This document shows, in pieces, positions 23,761 to 35,792 of a stretch of 64,000 nucleotides of DNA; position 1 is the stretch's first letter; each line of letters starts with the position of its first letter. Origin of the DNA: Silene latifolia (taxonomy: Eukaryota; Streptophyta; Magnoliopsida; Caryophyllales; Caryophyllaceae). Both the position numbers and the translations under genes were made by a program. Below the pieces are notes generated by a model. It ran no database searches, was not told the DNA's origin, and worked only from the letters and a program-made list of their open reading frames with translations. The stretch is taken from assembly GCF_048544455.1 (NCBI RefSeq), contig NC_133538.1:37263469-37327468 (forward strand), given 5' to 3'.

Positions 23761-26700
23761 TGTAGATACCCGTATCCGTCGATATTGGAATTTATAGAGA
23801 ACCCGACAAACACCCGATGATGATAGGACACATGTATTGATTAGTTGTCATTGTCATTATTTGGAGCTCGTTTTACGGCGTAGAATGGGCGTAGTCGATG
23901 AAGTATTTTATTAATTTAAATAATATTTAAATTAATGTTTTTTAAAGTGAATTCATTTTATTGCTTTAATTTGAATTTATTTTCTTAAGTTTATTTTATG
24001 GAAAATAAAATAGATATTTGATTTAAAAAATCATTCTTATGTTATTTAATTTGAAAAATCAATTTATATCGTTTATAAACCGTATTTGAAGAACTCGATT
24101 TTTTACGACGGCTTTATACGCGATCTTGAGCTCGTTTTCAACTTGATTTGGGCACGATTTTCGAAGCAAACTCGAACCAACTCCTGACCCATAATCCAAC
24201 CCATCACTCACCCTCATAAACAGGCCTTAACCCCACGCAAACCCGCGTCTGTACCTCCTTATTTTCGAGCCCCAAACAGCCCACACAACCAGTCCATACC
24301 CTTTCCCGTGTTCAGCATTACCAAGCCCCAAACACGCTCCAAACGCCACTTAAACCCGTGGCCATTAACCCTAATCCATACCCTAGTACCCTACCCATAT
24401 TACCCTCACTTAACCACCAAGAAACACCCCTCCTAAACCCTACACGAGCTCACAAAAGCTGCTGGACAGCAGCAGCGAAACAGAGCAGCCCGACTGCTTG
24501 TTGCTCTCTTTTACCCTACTTTAACTCCCTATAAATACCTCCCCTCTGCCATAATTTCATTCCTCTAAGTTCTCCATATATACTACCGTCACTAACCAAC
24601 ACTAATCTCCACAAACAAACCTTAATTGCCTCTAAAAACTCTCGACAAAACCGAGACAACCAAACTGAGAAACAGTTGGTGTCTCTCTCGAAAGACCATC
24701 CGTTTCCCCTTCAAATCTCCATTAAAATTCGAGTTTCTTGTTCTTAATTAACCATATAACATCCATCTACATCTTATACAAAGATTCACGAGCCAAATTG
24801 ACCTTGAGAGTACACAAATCCTCTCGAAAAACAGAGTGTTATACACTCTGTTTTCGCGGCTTTTCCTGTCTGTCCAGTTCTGTTTGTGCTCGTTTTTCGT
24901 GCCCAATAACTCAGAACGAGCGTGGTTTGTTTTAAGATATTTGTTCTCCTCTCTTTATAGTTTTCAAAACATCTTTTAAATCTAATTTTCACCGAGAAAC
25001 GAGTGAGAAATTGCAGTTTGAAAGATGCTGTCTAGATTTTCCCAAAAACGTGTTGTTGCTTTGTTCCTTCGTCGACGACGGCCTCTCGAGATAAAATCTA
25101 CGATCGATTACGACCCAAGACGGTGTCAATGATACATTTAGGTTGAGGGTGCATCAAGTCCTCCTCTTCTCCCTTTTATTTCGTTCTTTTATGTTTGTTT
25201 TTTTTATAGTTTGTTTTGTATATTGTTTATCGTTATGCATCGTTTGATATCGTTAACTATGAAACTAGTTTAGTCTGAGTACGAGTTAAAGTACCACCAT
25301 GAGCACCCGCTTTGACTTGAGTTGGGAAAGAAATACGCCAGATTGGTCGGTCGTATGCCCTTCTCATTTACATATCCTCGTGTTCAAGGTAGGGCATTAA
25401 TAAAACGAATTTTAATTTTGTTCCTCGCTTTTGACCCCTCGCTTGTTTCGCTCAATTCGGCCTGCCCTAGGACCCTTTGCATGTTAATTCGACCTCTGGT
25501 TGTTAACATATGACTCAATTAGACGATATTAGATCGATTTAATAACCTAACTAGACATGTTAGGATGCTTCGACACAAGCATTAAAACCGGTTAACAATT
25601 CTATAACCTAATTGAATACATCTCTCGTTTCACATGATTTCTCGCTAGTATAAGAGTACGAGATTAGAACCTTCTTATTAACACTCGACGAGTTAATTTA
25701 ACTAGCGAACTTGACCTAATTCGACCCTTTAGGCCGTGTAGAGCACTCGGTTTAGGCGAAGCCTTCTGACCTCTTTTATCATCGATTTCTAATGTATATC
25801 CAGTATCGCTTTGCAAAGCTATCTAACCTAATGAATTTAACCGAAGGATTAGGATAGGATAGGATATGTAGGTCGTGTTTGGCCGTGTATTTTGTAGTCC
25901 ATTTCTAATTCATTTTATCTTTATCTTGTTGTTTTGTAGCTTGTAATTTATAGTTTGTTCATCGAGTTGTAACTTTCAAGTTTGTTTTACTTTTATCGAG
26001 TCAAAACCTCTTCAAAAACCTTAGTCTCATTTGGTTAGATGGTTGTGCTCTAATTCATGTAAGAGCGTAGTAAATCGCATGTTGTTTAAAGTGACATGGC
26101 CCGATTTATGCTAATGCATGCTTTGGTGTGTGACCTAATGTCTAATTCGATGAGATTAAAAGAAAGCACACATTACGAGGAGTGACCCAAAGCCGTGAGT
26201 TATGTAAACCGTGGGCCACCCCTTGTGCACGTTTTCCTAGGCCGAATTGGCCATGTAGGGTGTCGTGTATGGTTTTGTGTATAGTATTGTATTTTAGATC
26301 GAGTTGTATCTTTAATTTCTTCTTGTGTCGGCATGAAATGCCTGGGTTGTAATAGGGTAGATCCCAACGGCTCCCCCATTCCCCTTAATCCTTGTTTGCT
26401 TTGTTTTGTATGTTGTTAGATCAATAAACCCACATGCTAAATTACAACTTTGACAAAGTTAGTTTAGTTGCATCTAAATCGACATAGAAACCTCACATGT
26501 TAGGGTTTTAAAACGATGTTTGCATACCACATATCGTAGTAGCTACGACCTTGTTTCAAAACTGATACTTGACTTAGTAGAGGCCGTTATTGACGGCCGG
26601 GGTTTGGTGTCTTTATGGGCTTCCTAACACGTACCCTCACCCCTTACTCAAGATCTATGGTTTGCGAATCCGTCTAAATACCACTGGATTACGAGAGTCA

Positions 26701-26922
26701 TTCAAATCGAGTGATATAGGGTACAAGTCTTTATCTTTAATCACTCGTAGTCGATTGGCTTTATGCTTTTCGATGAAAGGTGTAAAGTTGACTTGAACGG
26801 TTCCAAGTTCCCATAAAACTTGGTGGCGACTCTAATTTGTCTTAATTCGATTCGAAGGAACCTCGAGTCGATAATGCCTCCTATGGATCCCGTGGACGCA
26901 GTTCCCGCGGGCGTTGTCCACA
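23761..26922 (+). repeat. E3 3' LTR (3162 bp)
   Basis: Starts TGTAGATACCCG and ends GTTGTCCACA. Collinear with the 5' LTR and lacks the 16779-17204 insertion. Scattered substitutions separate the two, so the insertion is not very recent. Confidence 0.9.
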
Positions 26923-27959
26923 GACCCCTCTGAGTGTTTTTCTTCGCCTATAACTTATACTAAACATTGATCTATGCATGTATCTTTTCCATGATTAGTA
27001 AGTAGTCAATTTAGGACATGTTTACATGATGATCATGCAAATAATTGTTACCCTTGTTTATGACACGAGTGTGACGTTTTACATTGTGTGACGACATGAC
27101 TTTCCTTATTTCCTCTTTCGGACCTTTGGTTATGGTATGTGTGCCATGTTTCCGGATTTGGATATCCTTCCGCCTCTTCGGACCTTTGGTTATGGTATGT
27201 GTGCCATGTTTCAAGTCTTGGATGCGGATAGGTCACCGCATGTCGAATCGGGTGTCGTCCATCCCGTGAGTCTGGATCCAGGTTTAGACTAGGACCGTAT
27301 TATGATCGTCGTCCTACCAGGAGGTTGGAGTCTAGGATGTAGTCTTGTGTGTAGTATCTCGGACATGCTTTAAAGGTAGCCTCTGAGTCGTATACTCTGT
27401 CTATACTTCGTATATGTCTTACACTTTGAGTCGAGTTAATATGTGACCGGATGACCTAATTATTCTTCCCTCATATGTGCATAGTTATTCTTATTTCACT
27501 ATGCCTACTAATCATGATTTTCCTGTTACCGTAAGTATCTATCTTCGTGCTTGTTTGTTTAATTAAATTCTTAATTACTTGTATTTTGACATATTGTGGC
27601 TGGGAGAACCCTGAGTTACTCCCCCACTGACTGTGGCTTTCATATTTATTATGAATGACAGGTTGGTGATGAAGCTTAAGTGGGGAAGACCATGTTAGCT
27701 AGCGAGTTCTTACCCTGGACCTTATTTAGTTATCATTTTGCTAGACTCACATACTTTTAAACTCGTGTTCATTCGTGGGATGTCTTTTCCCCAATAAATA
27801 GACTTATGTTGTAAACCTAAGTTTAGCTAACTATACTTTTTATCGTTGTTGGTGATACCTCGCGTTAAACTTCAATAGAAGCCTCAAAAACTTTTAAAAA
27901 TCCCGTGGTTTCCGCTGCATTTTACTATTTACTTATAATGCCTCAACGAGGGGTTCACA
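26923..27959 (+). repeat. G1 5' LTR, distal part
   Basis: Resumes the LTR after the GACCC duplication, collinear with 43336-44415, and ends GGTTCACA before the primer site. It has two copies of a 60-bp unit beginning CGGACCTTTGGTTATGG (27119-27238), where the 3' LTR has three. Confidence 0.9.
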
Positions 27960-27961
27960 GT

Positions 27962-27974
27962 TGGTATCATAGCC
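27962..27974 (+). other. G1 primer-binding site
   Basis: TGGTATCATAGCC lies two bases after the LTR, a one-base variant of the tRNA-iMet site. Confidence 0.85.
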
Positions 27975-28094
27975 TATGTTGCTCCCGACACACACATGTG
28001 TACCCCAATTTAAATTTTTAACTTGACCTTGAATAATGAATGAAAGATGAGTAGAATTAAGGACCTAACTTGGTAGTCTTTTTGTTTATGCTTT

Positions 28095-29138
28095 GTGGTA
28101 GGTTCTAACTTATTTACTCTTGTGCAAAAGATGGTGCGACCAACCAATGTGGAAAATGCTATCATGCAAGCCCTCACTCAAGTGCTTGCTAATCAACAAA
28201 ATGCTCAACTCGCTCCCCCTCCAAATGAAGCTAATCGTCAAGGAAGCTATGCTTGGATTGCAAGTCAACTAGCAAGGAACAAGGCTAGGACCTATGGTGG
28301 TGAAGTGGATCCCGTTGCTCTCTCGGAGTGGTTTCGTGATATGGAGAAGAACTTCTCTCTCTTTGATGCCTGAGAGGAGGACAAGGTGAGATTAGCCTCT
28401 CACTTTCTTGTGAAGGAAGCCGATAGGTGGTGGACTTTGACCGGTCCTACCGCTACTCGAGACCCCAACTTTGATTGGACCCACTTCAAGTCACTTGTGG
28501 AAACTCGCTTCTACCCTAAGGAGCTCAAGCAACAAAGGTTGAACGAATTCATGGACTTCAAGCAAGGGAAGCTATCTATTCAAGAGTATACCGACAAGTT
28601 TAATGAACTTGCTCATTATGCCTCCAAGTTCGTGAAAGATGAAGAGGATCGTGTCTACTTCTACAGGAACAAGTTGAATCCTAAAGTGAAAAGCATGGTG
28701 AAAAGAAACTCAACTACCTTTGTGGAGGTCTATGATGATGCTATTTAGGCCGAAAGCTCTTTGAAGGCCATTGAAGAAGAAGCTAAGCCCCACTCCTCTT
28801 CTCATCCTTACCGTCCTAACTTTCATGGCAAGAGACCATTTGTGCCTTCTACTCCAAATTATTCCAACAAGAAGAAGTTTGTGCCAAGAGTGCAAGTCCA
28901 TGGAGGACAAGAACCAAGAGTCCAAGAACCAAGAGGACAAGCTCCCACATCAACTAATAGGCTTGAGAAATACCGCAAGTGCTACCATTGTAGGTAAGCT
29001 CTACACCCCGGAATTGGATGCTATGGCAAGCCCTTGATTTGATTTCATTGTAAGAAGCCCGAACATCGTGATATTGATTGCCCCGAGAAGAAGGATACTC
29101 CTACTCCAAATGCTAGGCCAAGAGGAACCATCTTTGTC
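28095..29138 (+). pseudogene. gag: G1 gag (several in-frame stops)
   Basis: Capsid/nucleocapsid precursor. The ATG at 28131 (MVRPTNVENAIMQAL) is the likelier start than 28095. The gag core includes DPVALSEWFRDMEK, LKEADRWW-like VKEADRWWTLTG and LSIQEYTDKFNELAHYA. Two zinc-knuckle-like segments follow: CYHC near 28988 and FHCKKPEHRDIDC near 29045-29085. Stops at about 28371 (TGA), 28746 (TAG), 28995 (TAA) and 29037 (TGA) lie in the same frame, and at least two fit CGA or CAG deamination. Not translatable as a whole. Confidence 0.85.
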
Positions 29139-29546
29139 ATGAGTCGAGCCGAAGCCGCCGCTCATCCCGATATCATTACGGGTATGTTCTCAATTTCTGA
29201 TCAACCTTGCCTTATTTTATTTGACACCGATGCATCTTTATCTTTTATATCCTCCAAGTTTTCGGAAAAATGTATCCTTGAGCCCATTCCTAGTGAGGAA
29301 ACTTCTATATCCTTACCTTTTGGAGAAATGTTCTCTTGTTTCCTTTATTTCTCCGACATTCCTATCTTAATTTCGGGAACTATTTTCCCCGCTAACCTAC
29401 TTCGTTTTCCCCTTGAGGAATTCGAAGTAATTTTGGGTATGTATTGGTTGTCCAAGTACAATGTAAGATTCGAGTGTAGAGATCAAAAGATTCGCCTCAA
29501 AAGCCCATTAGGCACCCGAGTATCTTACAAGGGAGTTCGTTCCTAA
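29139..29546 (+). pseudogene. G1 protease (active site altered)
   Basis: Aspartic protease domain that normally cleaves the polyprotein. The active site reads DTDAS (29223-29237), where the family has D-S/T-G-A-S, so the invariant Gly is Asp. The GMDWL motif reads GMYWL (about 29434-29448). A TAA at 29544-29546 separates it from RT. Expected to be inactive. Confidence 0.8.
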
Positions 29547-29552
29547 GTAAGT

Positions 29553-30685
29553 GTGAAGTTGATTTCCGCCTTGAAGACGGTGAACTTGTTGCAGAAAGTT
29601 TGCCAAGCTTTTCTTTGTGTGGTGAATTGTGCAGAAGTTTCGTTGCCAAAGCTTGAAGAAGTGCCAGTTGTTTGCGAGTTCACCGATGTCTTTCCCGTAG
29701 AATTGCCCGAAATTCCTCCCGAGCGTGATGTTGCGTTCTCTATCAACCTTGTACCCGGAACCGGACCGATTACTAAAGCCCCATATCATATAGCGCCAAA
29801 CGAGTCGAAGGAGTTGAGAAAGAACCTTGATGAGATGATTGAGAAAGGATTCATTAGACCTAGTGCCTCACCTTGGGGTGCTTCCGTTCTCTTTGTGAAG
29901 AAGAAAGATAGATCCATGAGACTTTTCATTGACTACCGTGAGCTTAACCGTGGTACTATCAAGAACAAGTATCCCTTACCAAGGATTGAAGATTTGTTCG
30001 ATCAACTCAAGGGTGCTTCTACTTTTTCCAAGATTGATTTGAGATCCGGTTATCATCAAATTCCCGTTCGTGAGTCCGATATCCCTAAGATCGCCTTTAG
30101 CACGAGATATGGAAATTTCGAGTTTAAGGTGATGCCCTTTGGTTTAACCAATGCCCCTTCTATCTTCATGGACCAAATGAACCGAACCTTTAGCGTGTTC
30201 TTGGACAAGTGTGTTGTGGTCTTCATCAACGACATTCTCATAAACTTTAATGAGTTCTTGGACAAGTGTGTTAGGGTCTTCATCGACAACATTCTCATCT
30301 ATTCCAAGACCGAAGAGGAACATGCCGATCATCTTCGTATTGTTTTGGAGGTTCTTCGTCGTTAAAAGTGGTTTGCCAAATTCTCCAAGTGTGAATTTTT
30401 GTTGTCTAAGGTGTCTTTTCTTGTTCATGTAATATCTAAGGATGGTGTTATAGTAGACCCTTCAAAGATTGAAGCCGTGATTGAGTGGAAGAATCCAACC
30501 GATGTTGGTGAGATCTGTAGTTTCTTGGGTTTGGCGGGTTATTACCGTCGCTTTGTGAGAGATTTTTCCAAGCTTGCTAGACCGATGACTCGACTTTTGA
30601 AGAAAGAGACCAAATTCCTTTGGACCGAGTCTTGTAATGAAGCATTCTAAGAATTGAAGAGAAGGTTGAGTACCGCTCCCGTGTT
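29553..30685 (+). pseudogene. pol: G1 reverse transcriptase, first part (duplicated catalytic box)
   Basis: RT domain in the same frame as gag. Visible motifs are [35 protein letters not shown] and [15 protein letters not shown]. The catalytic region is tandemly duplicated with a 57-bp period (30198 and 30255). Copy one reads FINDILI and copy two [10 protein letters not shown], so neither keeps the double Asp. Stops at 30363 (TAA) and 30648 (TAA). Interrupted by E4 at 30685 within the RT-RNase H connection (TAPV). Confidence 0.85.
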
Positions 30686-31979
30686 TGTAATACCCGCCCT
30701 TTTAGGGACCCTTTGACCAGCGTTGACTGACCTTGGGAGCGGGAAAAGTTCTTAGAAGTGCGTGCCAAAGCCATCTTGGGTTACGAGTTATGAGTGGTAC
30801 TCGATAGAGTAGAGGCTACTCAATCGAGTAGCGTAGTTACTCGGTCGAGTAGGGGGTCACTCGATCGAGTATGTGGGGTACTCGATCGAGTACCGAGTTT
30901 TCAGCGAGGGTTTTATATCGCGTTTTGTTATATCCGCAATTCATTTCCGCCACTTTCCTCCTATCCTTTGGTCGCCTCTTTCCCTTCCCTTCATCATAAA
31001 ACCTCCATGGAAGCCTTTTGAAGGTTCTTGTGCCTTAGGAGAGCGTCACTTGAGTCGGGTAGCGGTCTTTTGCCGGGTTTCTCCTTATAGGTATGTCATA
31101 ATCATCATCCGTGTTCTTGTTCTTTACAGTTAGGGTTTGCTTGTTAGTAATAGATGATTGTGTTGTGGTTATAGGCTTTGCTTGATTGCTGGATATGTCA
31201 TGTGTTGGCATGGATTGGTTGCAGTTGCTTAAAGGTAGGTTCGCCTACTCAGTTTCTGTAGATGGTCTAGAGTGTCGGTTGTTGTGGTTGTATTGTGGTT
31301 GTTGTGTGTTGTTGATTCATTCAGACTGTTGTTGCTATTGTATTGTGATTGTGACTGTTTGTCTCTGGTTCTGGAGATGCGTTCTCGACTGAGTGGAGTC
31401 ACTTGCGGGAGTGGCTTCACGCCCTAGTTTCGCCCTTCGTGGAACCCGCCACGGAAGGGGATGTGCACATAAATGGGACAGGTTTATCACTCGGTATGAT
31501 GAGCAGGGATTTGGTGGGTACGGCTGCGGTCCCCCACTGGCAGGGCTTGTCCAGTGGACAGTCGGTGACGGAGATTGATCGGTGTGGGTTGCTTGTGCGT
31601 GGCTGGTTGTGTTACATTGTATTGCTAGTTGTTGTTGGCTTTGCTGTGTTTTATCTCAGTACTGACCTTGTGTGGTTGTCTTCTTGTTTTATGTGTCTGC
31701 CGTGATCCCTTATGGTGAGCAGTCTGTCTTAGCAGGTGTTGATGTTGTTGATAGCTGGAGTCCTGGCAGAGATGAGTCTTCACGAGATTCGATAGCTTTA
31801 GAGAGTAGTCTTTGAGTTGTATCTTTTATATCGTTGTTGGTTTTAATTCACTTGTAATATAACATAATAGTTCTTTTATCGACATTTGATTATTACTGTC
31901 CTCGGGCAACCGAGATGGTAATGTCCTTATATGCTAAGGAAGGCCTAGTTAAGGCTCCTCTGGATATGGGGGTGTTACA
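30686..31979 (+). repeat. E4 5' LTR (1294 bp)
   Basis: TGTAATACCC to GTGTTACA. It holds five phased palindromes (30799-30891), a conserved 10-bp-stem hairpin (31433-31459) and a GCAA-loop hairpin (31901-31914). Open frames are low-complexity. Confidence 0.95.
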
Positions 31980-31982
31980 AAG

Positions 31983-31994
31983 TGGTATCAGAGA
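31983..31994 (+). other. E4 primer-binding site (tRNA-iMet type)
   Basis: TGGTATCAGAGA follows the LTR end after three bases and differs from the canonical 12-mer only at the last base. Confidence 0.85.
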
Positions 31995-34202
31995 GACGAT
32001 TTTTGAACCTGTAACAAATGAACTTAATGAACATAGTGAGTCTAATAAAATGAACCTGGTGTATGTATAATGGGAGCCCCGCTGATGCTAGGTTTTGGGT
32101 GAGTAGGCGCCCTCATTTCAAAATCTTGGCCCCATGATACTTAAGCCAGTCACATGGTACGGAAATGTCTAGTCCGTGTGTATATGTGTGATGTGTATGC
32201 TAATTGTGTCGGAGCTACTTGTAGTTGAGTCTTTGTTAGAGTTAATAAGGATGTGATAGCTGTATTTGGGCCGTGCATGGTAATCGTTGGTAGAATTAGT
32301 GAATAAAGGTGGTGTTAATGCGTGGGAATGTGAAAGTGAATGCTATAATAGAAGAATGAATATGTTGGTGTTTGCTATAAGTTGATGATAACGGTAGTCA
32401 TATACGAGATTGTAAACTCTACCGTAATTACAATGAAGATAGTTATGGAATTGTTGAGTTATAATACGAAACATAGCATATAGTAATGTGTATATGCCTT
32501 GTTATTGGTTGAAATTTTTCCGCTGCGTGAGAATCGATTTGTGTAAGATGATTTGCTTATGATTGAATTTGAAACATGATAGATTAATTTGTTATGAAGA
32601 GTATGCATTTATATAATATATGAAAGAATGAATTATTGTTAATTATATGCTTCAAGTTGAAGTGAACACGAGTTCGGTAGTAATGTGTAAAGTAAGTTTA
32701 AGTGTAATATGATGACGTGATTATGCTTATGAATGATTCTGTAGAAGGTAAACCGAGTTGGGTAATTTGTGTAGCGTAAGGTGGAATAAACCTTATTTGT
32801 TTGACGATATGGTATGCTTTAGTAATAATAGTAATGCGGGAATGAGTTTGATAATTAGTGCCGAATTTCGAACTTAGTTTGGAATCGACACGCGATGCTA
32901 TTTTTGCAGGAATCTTCGATTTACTTCGTACTTCTGACCGAGTACTTAACCATACTTGACCGAGTGCGAGTGTTTACTAGACCGAGTAGACCTCACTCGA
33001 TCTAGTTAGGAAGCTATGACGTCGGGATGTGGAAAAATCTCTACAGATACTCGACGAAATAGCGCCTACTCGATCGAGTAGGGTGGTACTCGATCGAGTA
33101 CCCTAGACACTCGATCGAGTAGGTTACTGTACAGTGAATCATACGGGTTTCTTAAAACCCCTATTCTTTCTATTCTTCTCATTCTTCTTCTATATTTCGA
33201 AACCTAAGACTAATTCCTCTCAAAAGCTTTCCTCATCTTGTGTTGGTTGTGATTCTTAGGGTTGTTTCCTTTGTTTCATTTCGTTTCTTTACTTTACTAC
33301 TTAATCAAGGTATGTTTTTCTTCCTAATTTACATGGTCTAATTATTTGAATGTGTTAGAATAATGGTACAATCTGAAATTTTCGATTCTTATGATCAATT
33401 TATTCCTTTTAATTGTTGAAATATGGTTCACATGCCCTCTTTCTTTGATTGTTGGTGATTAAGTGTTGTAAAATAGGCTAGAAATTGCCAATATTGAAGC
33501 CGAAATTTCTAGGGTTACAAAAATTGAAATTGATTTTTGATCGTTTTACATTGAATAGATGATGGAATTGAGTATTATACATTATTTATATCATGTTGAA
33601 GGATGGATTTTGATGATTTTCACCTTAGAAAGTTGCCTTAAAACTCCGTCTTAAAAGTGCCTCAAATGGAAATTCGTGATCTATATTTGGAATTTGGTGT
33701 TGTATATGACTATTTAAGTAAAGGTTGAACTTCAATATGATAGTAGTAATGATAATTGATGGAAAATATGCCAAAATTGTTACAGCTGTAAAGACCGTCT
33801 GACAAGTTTAATTGAGTTGTTTGTTTCTAACATTGAGGGTGATGATGATATGTCCTAGATTACTTTCCCATGAGCTTGTACAATTGCCTCACATGTTATT
33901 AAGAGTGTTATGGAGTAGCCTTAGAATCATGCTAGGTTGTTGGAATTTGTTGAGCATGTGTATTCACCATGATAAATTTTTCACAACTATGGTTTATGAG
34001 TAGCTATAAACTGAGTTTATATATCAAATTGAGGAAACTGTTGGTGAATGTGTGTACCTAGCTGAATATTCAAAGTTTAATGGCATGAATTATGTGCTTC
34101 ACATGTCGAGCTTGTTGGTGAATTTGTGTACATAGCTGAGCATGAAAAATCCAATTGCGTCAAGAATATGCTTTACATGTTTATGAAAGTTGCTTAAATC
34201 AT
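31995..34202 (+). other. E4 leader, non-coding
   Basis: 2.2 kb without a credible frame. Contains four phased palindromes, one degenerate (33049, 33068, 33088, 33109), followed by a pyrimidine-rich stretch (33165-33300) ending in CAAGG. Confidence 0.7.
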
Positions 34203-35792
34203 ATGCCGACACAGATGCCGAGACCGAATGTAGGGACCCGTCAGAGTAAACGGGGGAGGGTGACACAGCCTGAGATTGGAGAGGGGAGTGGATCCGTGGT
34301 ACCCGCGGTTCCGGAATACCCTTCTATTGTGTTTGTAGATTTCAAACAGCGAGAGCATTTTGTGGTTTTGCAAAAATGCAAAATGAGACCGACGAGGTGT
34401 ATAGATACTACTTTGTTGGAGGATTTGGGAATATAGACGGATGTCCGTCACATATTCGAGACTCTGGGCTTTTTGGGTTTGTATAGGCTGAGGACACATA
34501 CATACCCTTTTCTTACCTTGGAGTTTATGAGCTCCTTTAACTATGACCCCGCTGCCCAAACCGTTGAGTTTAGGTTGATGAACACCAGTTTCCTATTGAC
34601 TATGGATCTTTTTGCATCTCACCTTGGGTTGGCCAAGCCTCCCAAGGATTCTATCACTGATATTCCTGCTGAGTGCGGTGTCTGCCGCCTAATGCCTTGT
34701 CTGACTGGAAAGCCAGCTCCCACCTCAAGTAACATGTTGATTAATGACGTTCAGCATGTTACCTTAAGGGTCTTTCTCCGTTCTCTTTCGAACCTCTTTT
34801 ATGATAGACCGGATATTAGTAAACTGAACAATCATGAGGTGTTGCTTCTGATGTCTTACCTCAACCCGGAGCGGGCCAGGAAAGTGGTCTTTAATGCTCC
34901 TTCCATGGTCTGTGCTGCCCTTGCCTTGATGGCTACTGCCTCGTCCCGGTACTTGAGTTGTGGCGCTATCGCTACCCGGTTAGCTGAAAAGCTAACCTCC
35001 TTTGAGCCTTCTTCGGAGTATGTGCCTCTAGCTACCCAGTGCCTACTATGGACCGTGACTACTATCTCGACCTGAAGTGGTTGAGAGCCTTGGCTGACGG
35101 TAGCCTAGCCTGGAGAGTGTGGGGGATGAGCTGGATGGGGATCCCGGCTCCTGAGCACCTCCCACAGACGGAGCCTTTAGAGCCGGCGGTTGTGACTGTA
35201 GACTCCGATGAGGAGGAGGAGGGACGCCGATAGACCTCGCCAGCTGCAGACCTATCTCATCGACGACACGATCCTCGAGGTGATGCCCGAGCCGAAGAAG
35301 GGCGAGAACGCGGCAGTAGTGGTGGAGGAGAGGCCCAGGTTGGGGAGAGGACCCCGTCGAGTGAGGGAGAGGACCGCGAAGACTAGGCCACGGCTGGTAG
35401 CACCACAGCAGCAGCAGCACCCTTTTCCGTGCTACCCTTACCTCGACACCCCGGAGACGCGATCTAGCTACTTGGCAGAGAGAGTGTCATCTACTTTGAC
35501 ACTCAGGAACATGCACGAGATGGCGTACACTCAGGGGATAGGGACCGAGGGACCGCATCCGGTTTGGTGGAGTGGAGTTGGGGACTATAGTGGGATCTTC
35601 CACTCTTATGGGGTGGATCAGTCAGCTTGGGGGACGCCTCAGTCCTTTGCCCTTGGCGGCTTGACCACGTGGTACGTGAGTCCCGGAGTAGGAACGGGGG
35701 TTGATGCAGGGATTGGGTCATCTGGAGCGGGCATGTCTGGAGGTGGTGGTGGTGATGATGAGGTGATTGTTGAGCAGCAGCAGCAGGAGTGA
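34203..35792 (+). pseudogene. E4 Athila-ORF1-like protein (one stop, two frameshifts)
   Basis: About 530 codons. A basic, Arg/Pro-rich start (ATG 34203) precedes a globular domain. Its features (HIFETLGFLGLYRL, FLTLEFMSSFNYD, VEFRLMNTSFLLTMDLFASHLGL) resemble the Athila ORF1/plant retrotransposon ORF1 family (PF03078) by my recall; this is not a database hit. An acidic patch, an Arg-rich segment and a Gly- and Gln-rich tail follow. In-frame TAG at 34434-34436; frameshifts near 35038 and 35215. No zinc knuckle, protease or RT motif. Function of the family is unknown. Confidence 0.6.

Larger units (their letters stand above)
14613..26922 (+). mobile_element. Ogre/Tat-like gag-only LTR element E3 (12.3 kb)
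   Basis: TGTAGATACCC start and TCCACA end, with GACCC duplicated at 14608-14612 and 26923-26927. The uninterrupted sequence at 43320-43340 shows the empty site. The LTRs are very long (3586 and 3162 bp). The primer site resembles that of Ogre/Tat elements. The 5.6-kb interior has a broken gag and then about 3 kb of structured non-coding DNA, with no protease, RT, RNase H or integrase. It fits the terminal-repeat-with-GAG type of non-autonomous element. Confidence 0.9.

Noticed and set aside
35208..35792. Independent host gene in E4
   Set aside because: Continues the ORF1-like protein after a frameshift and lies wholly between E4 LTRs.
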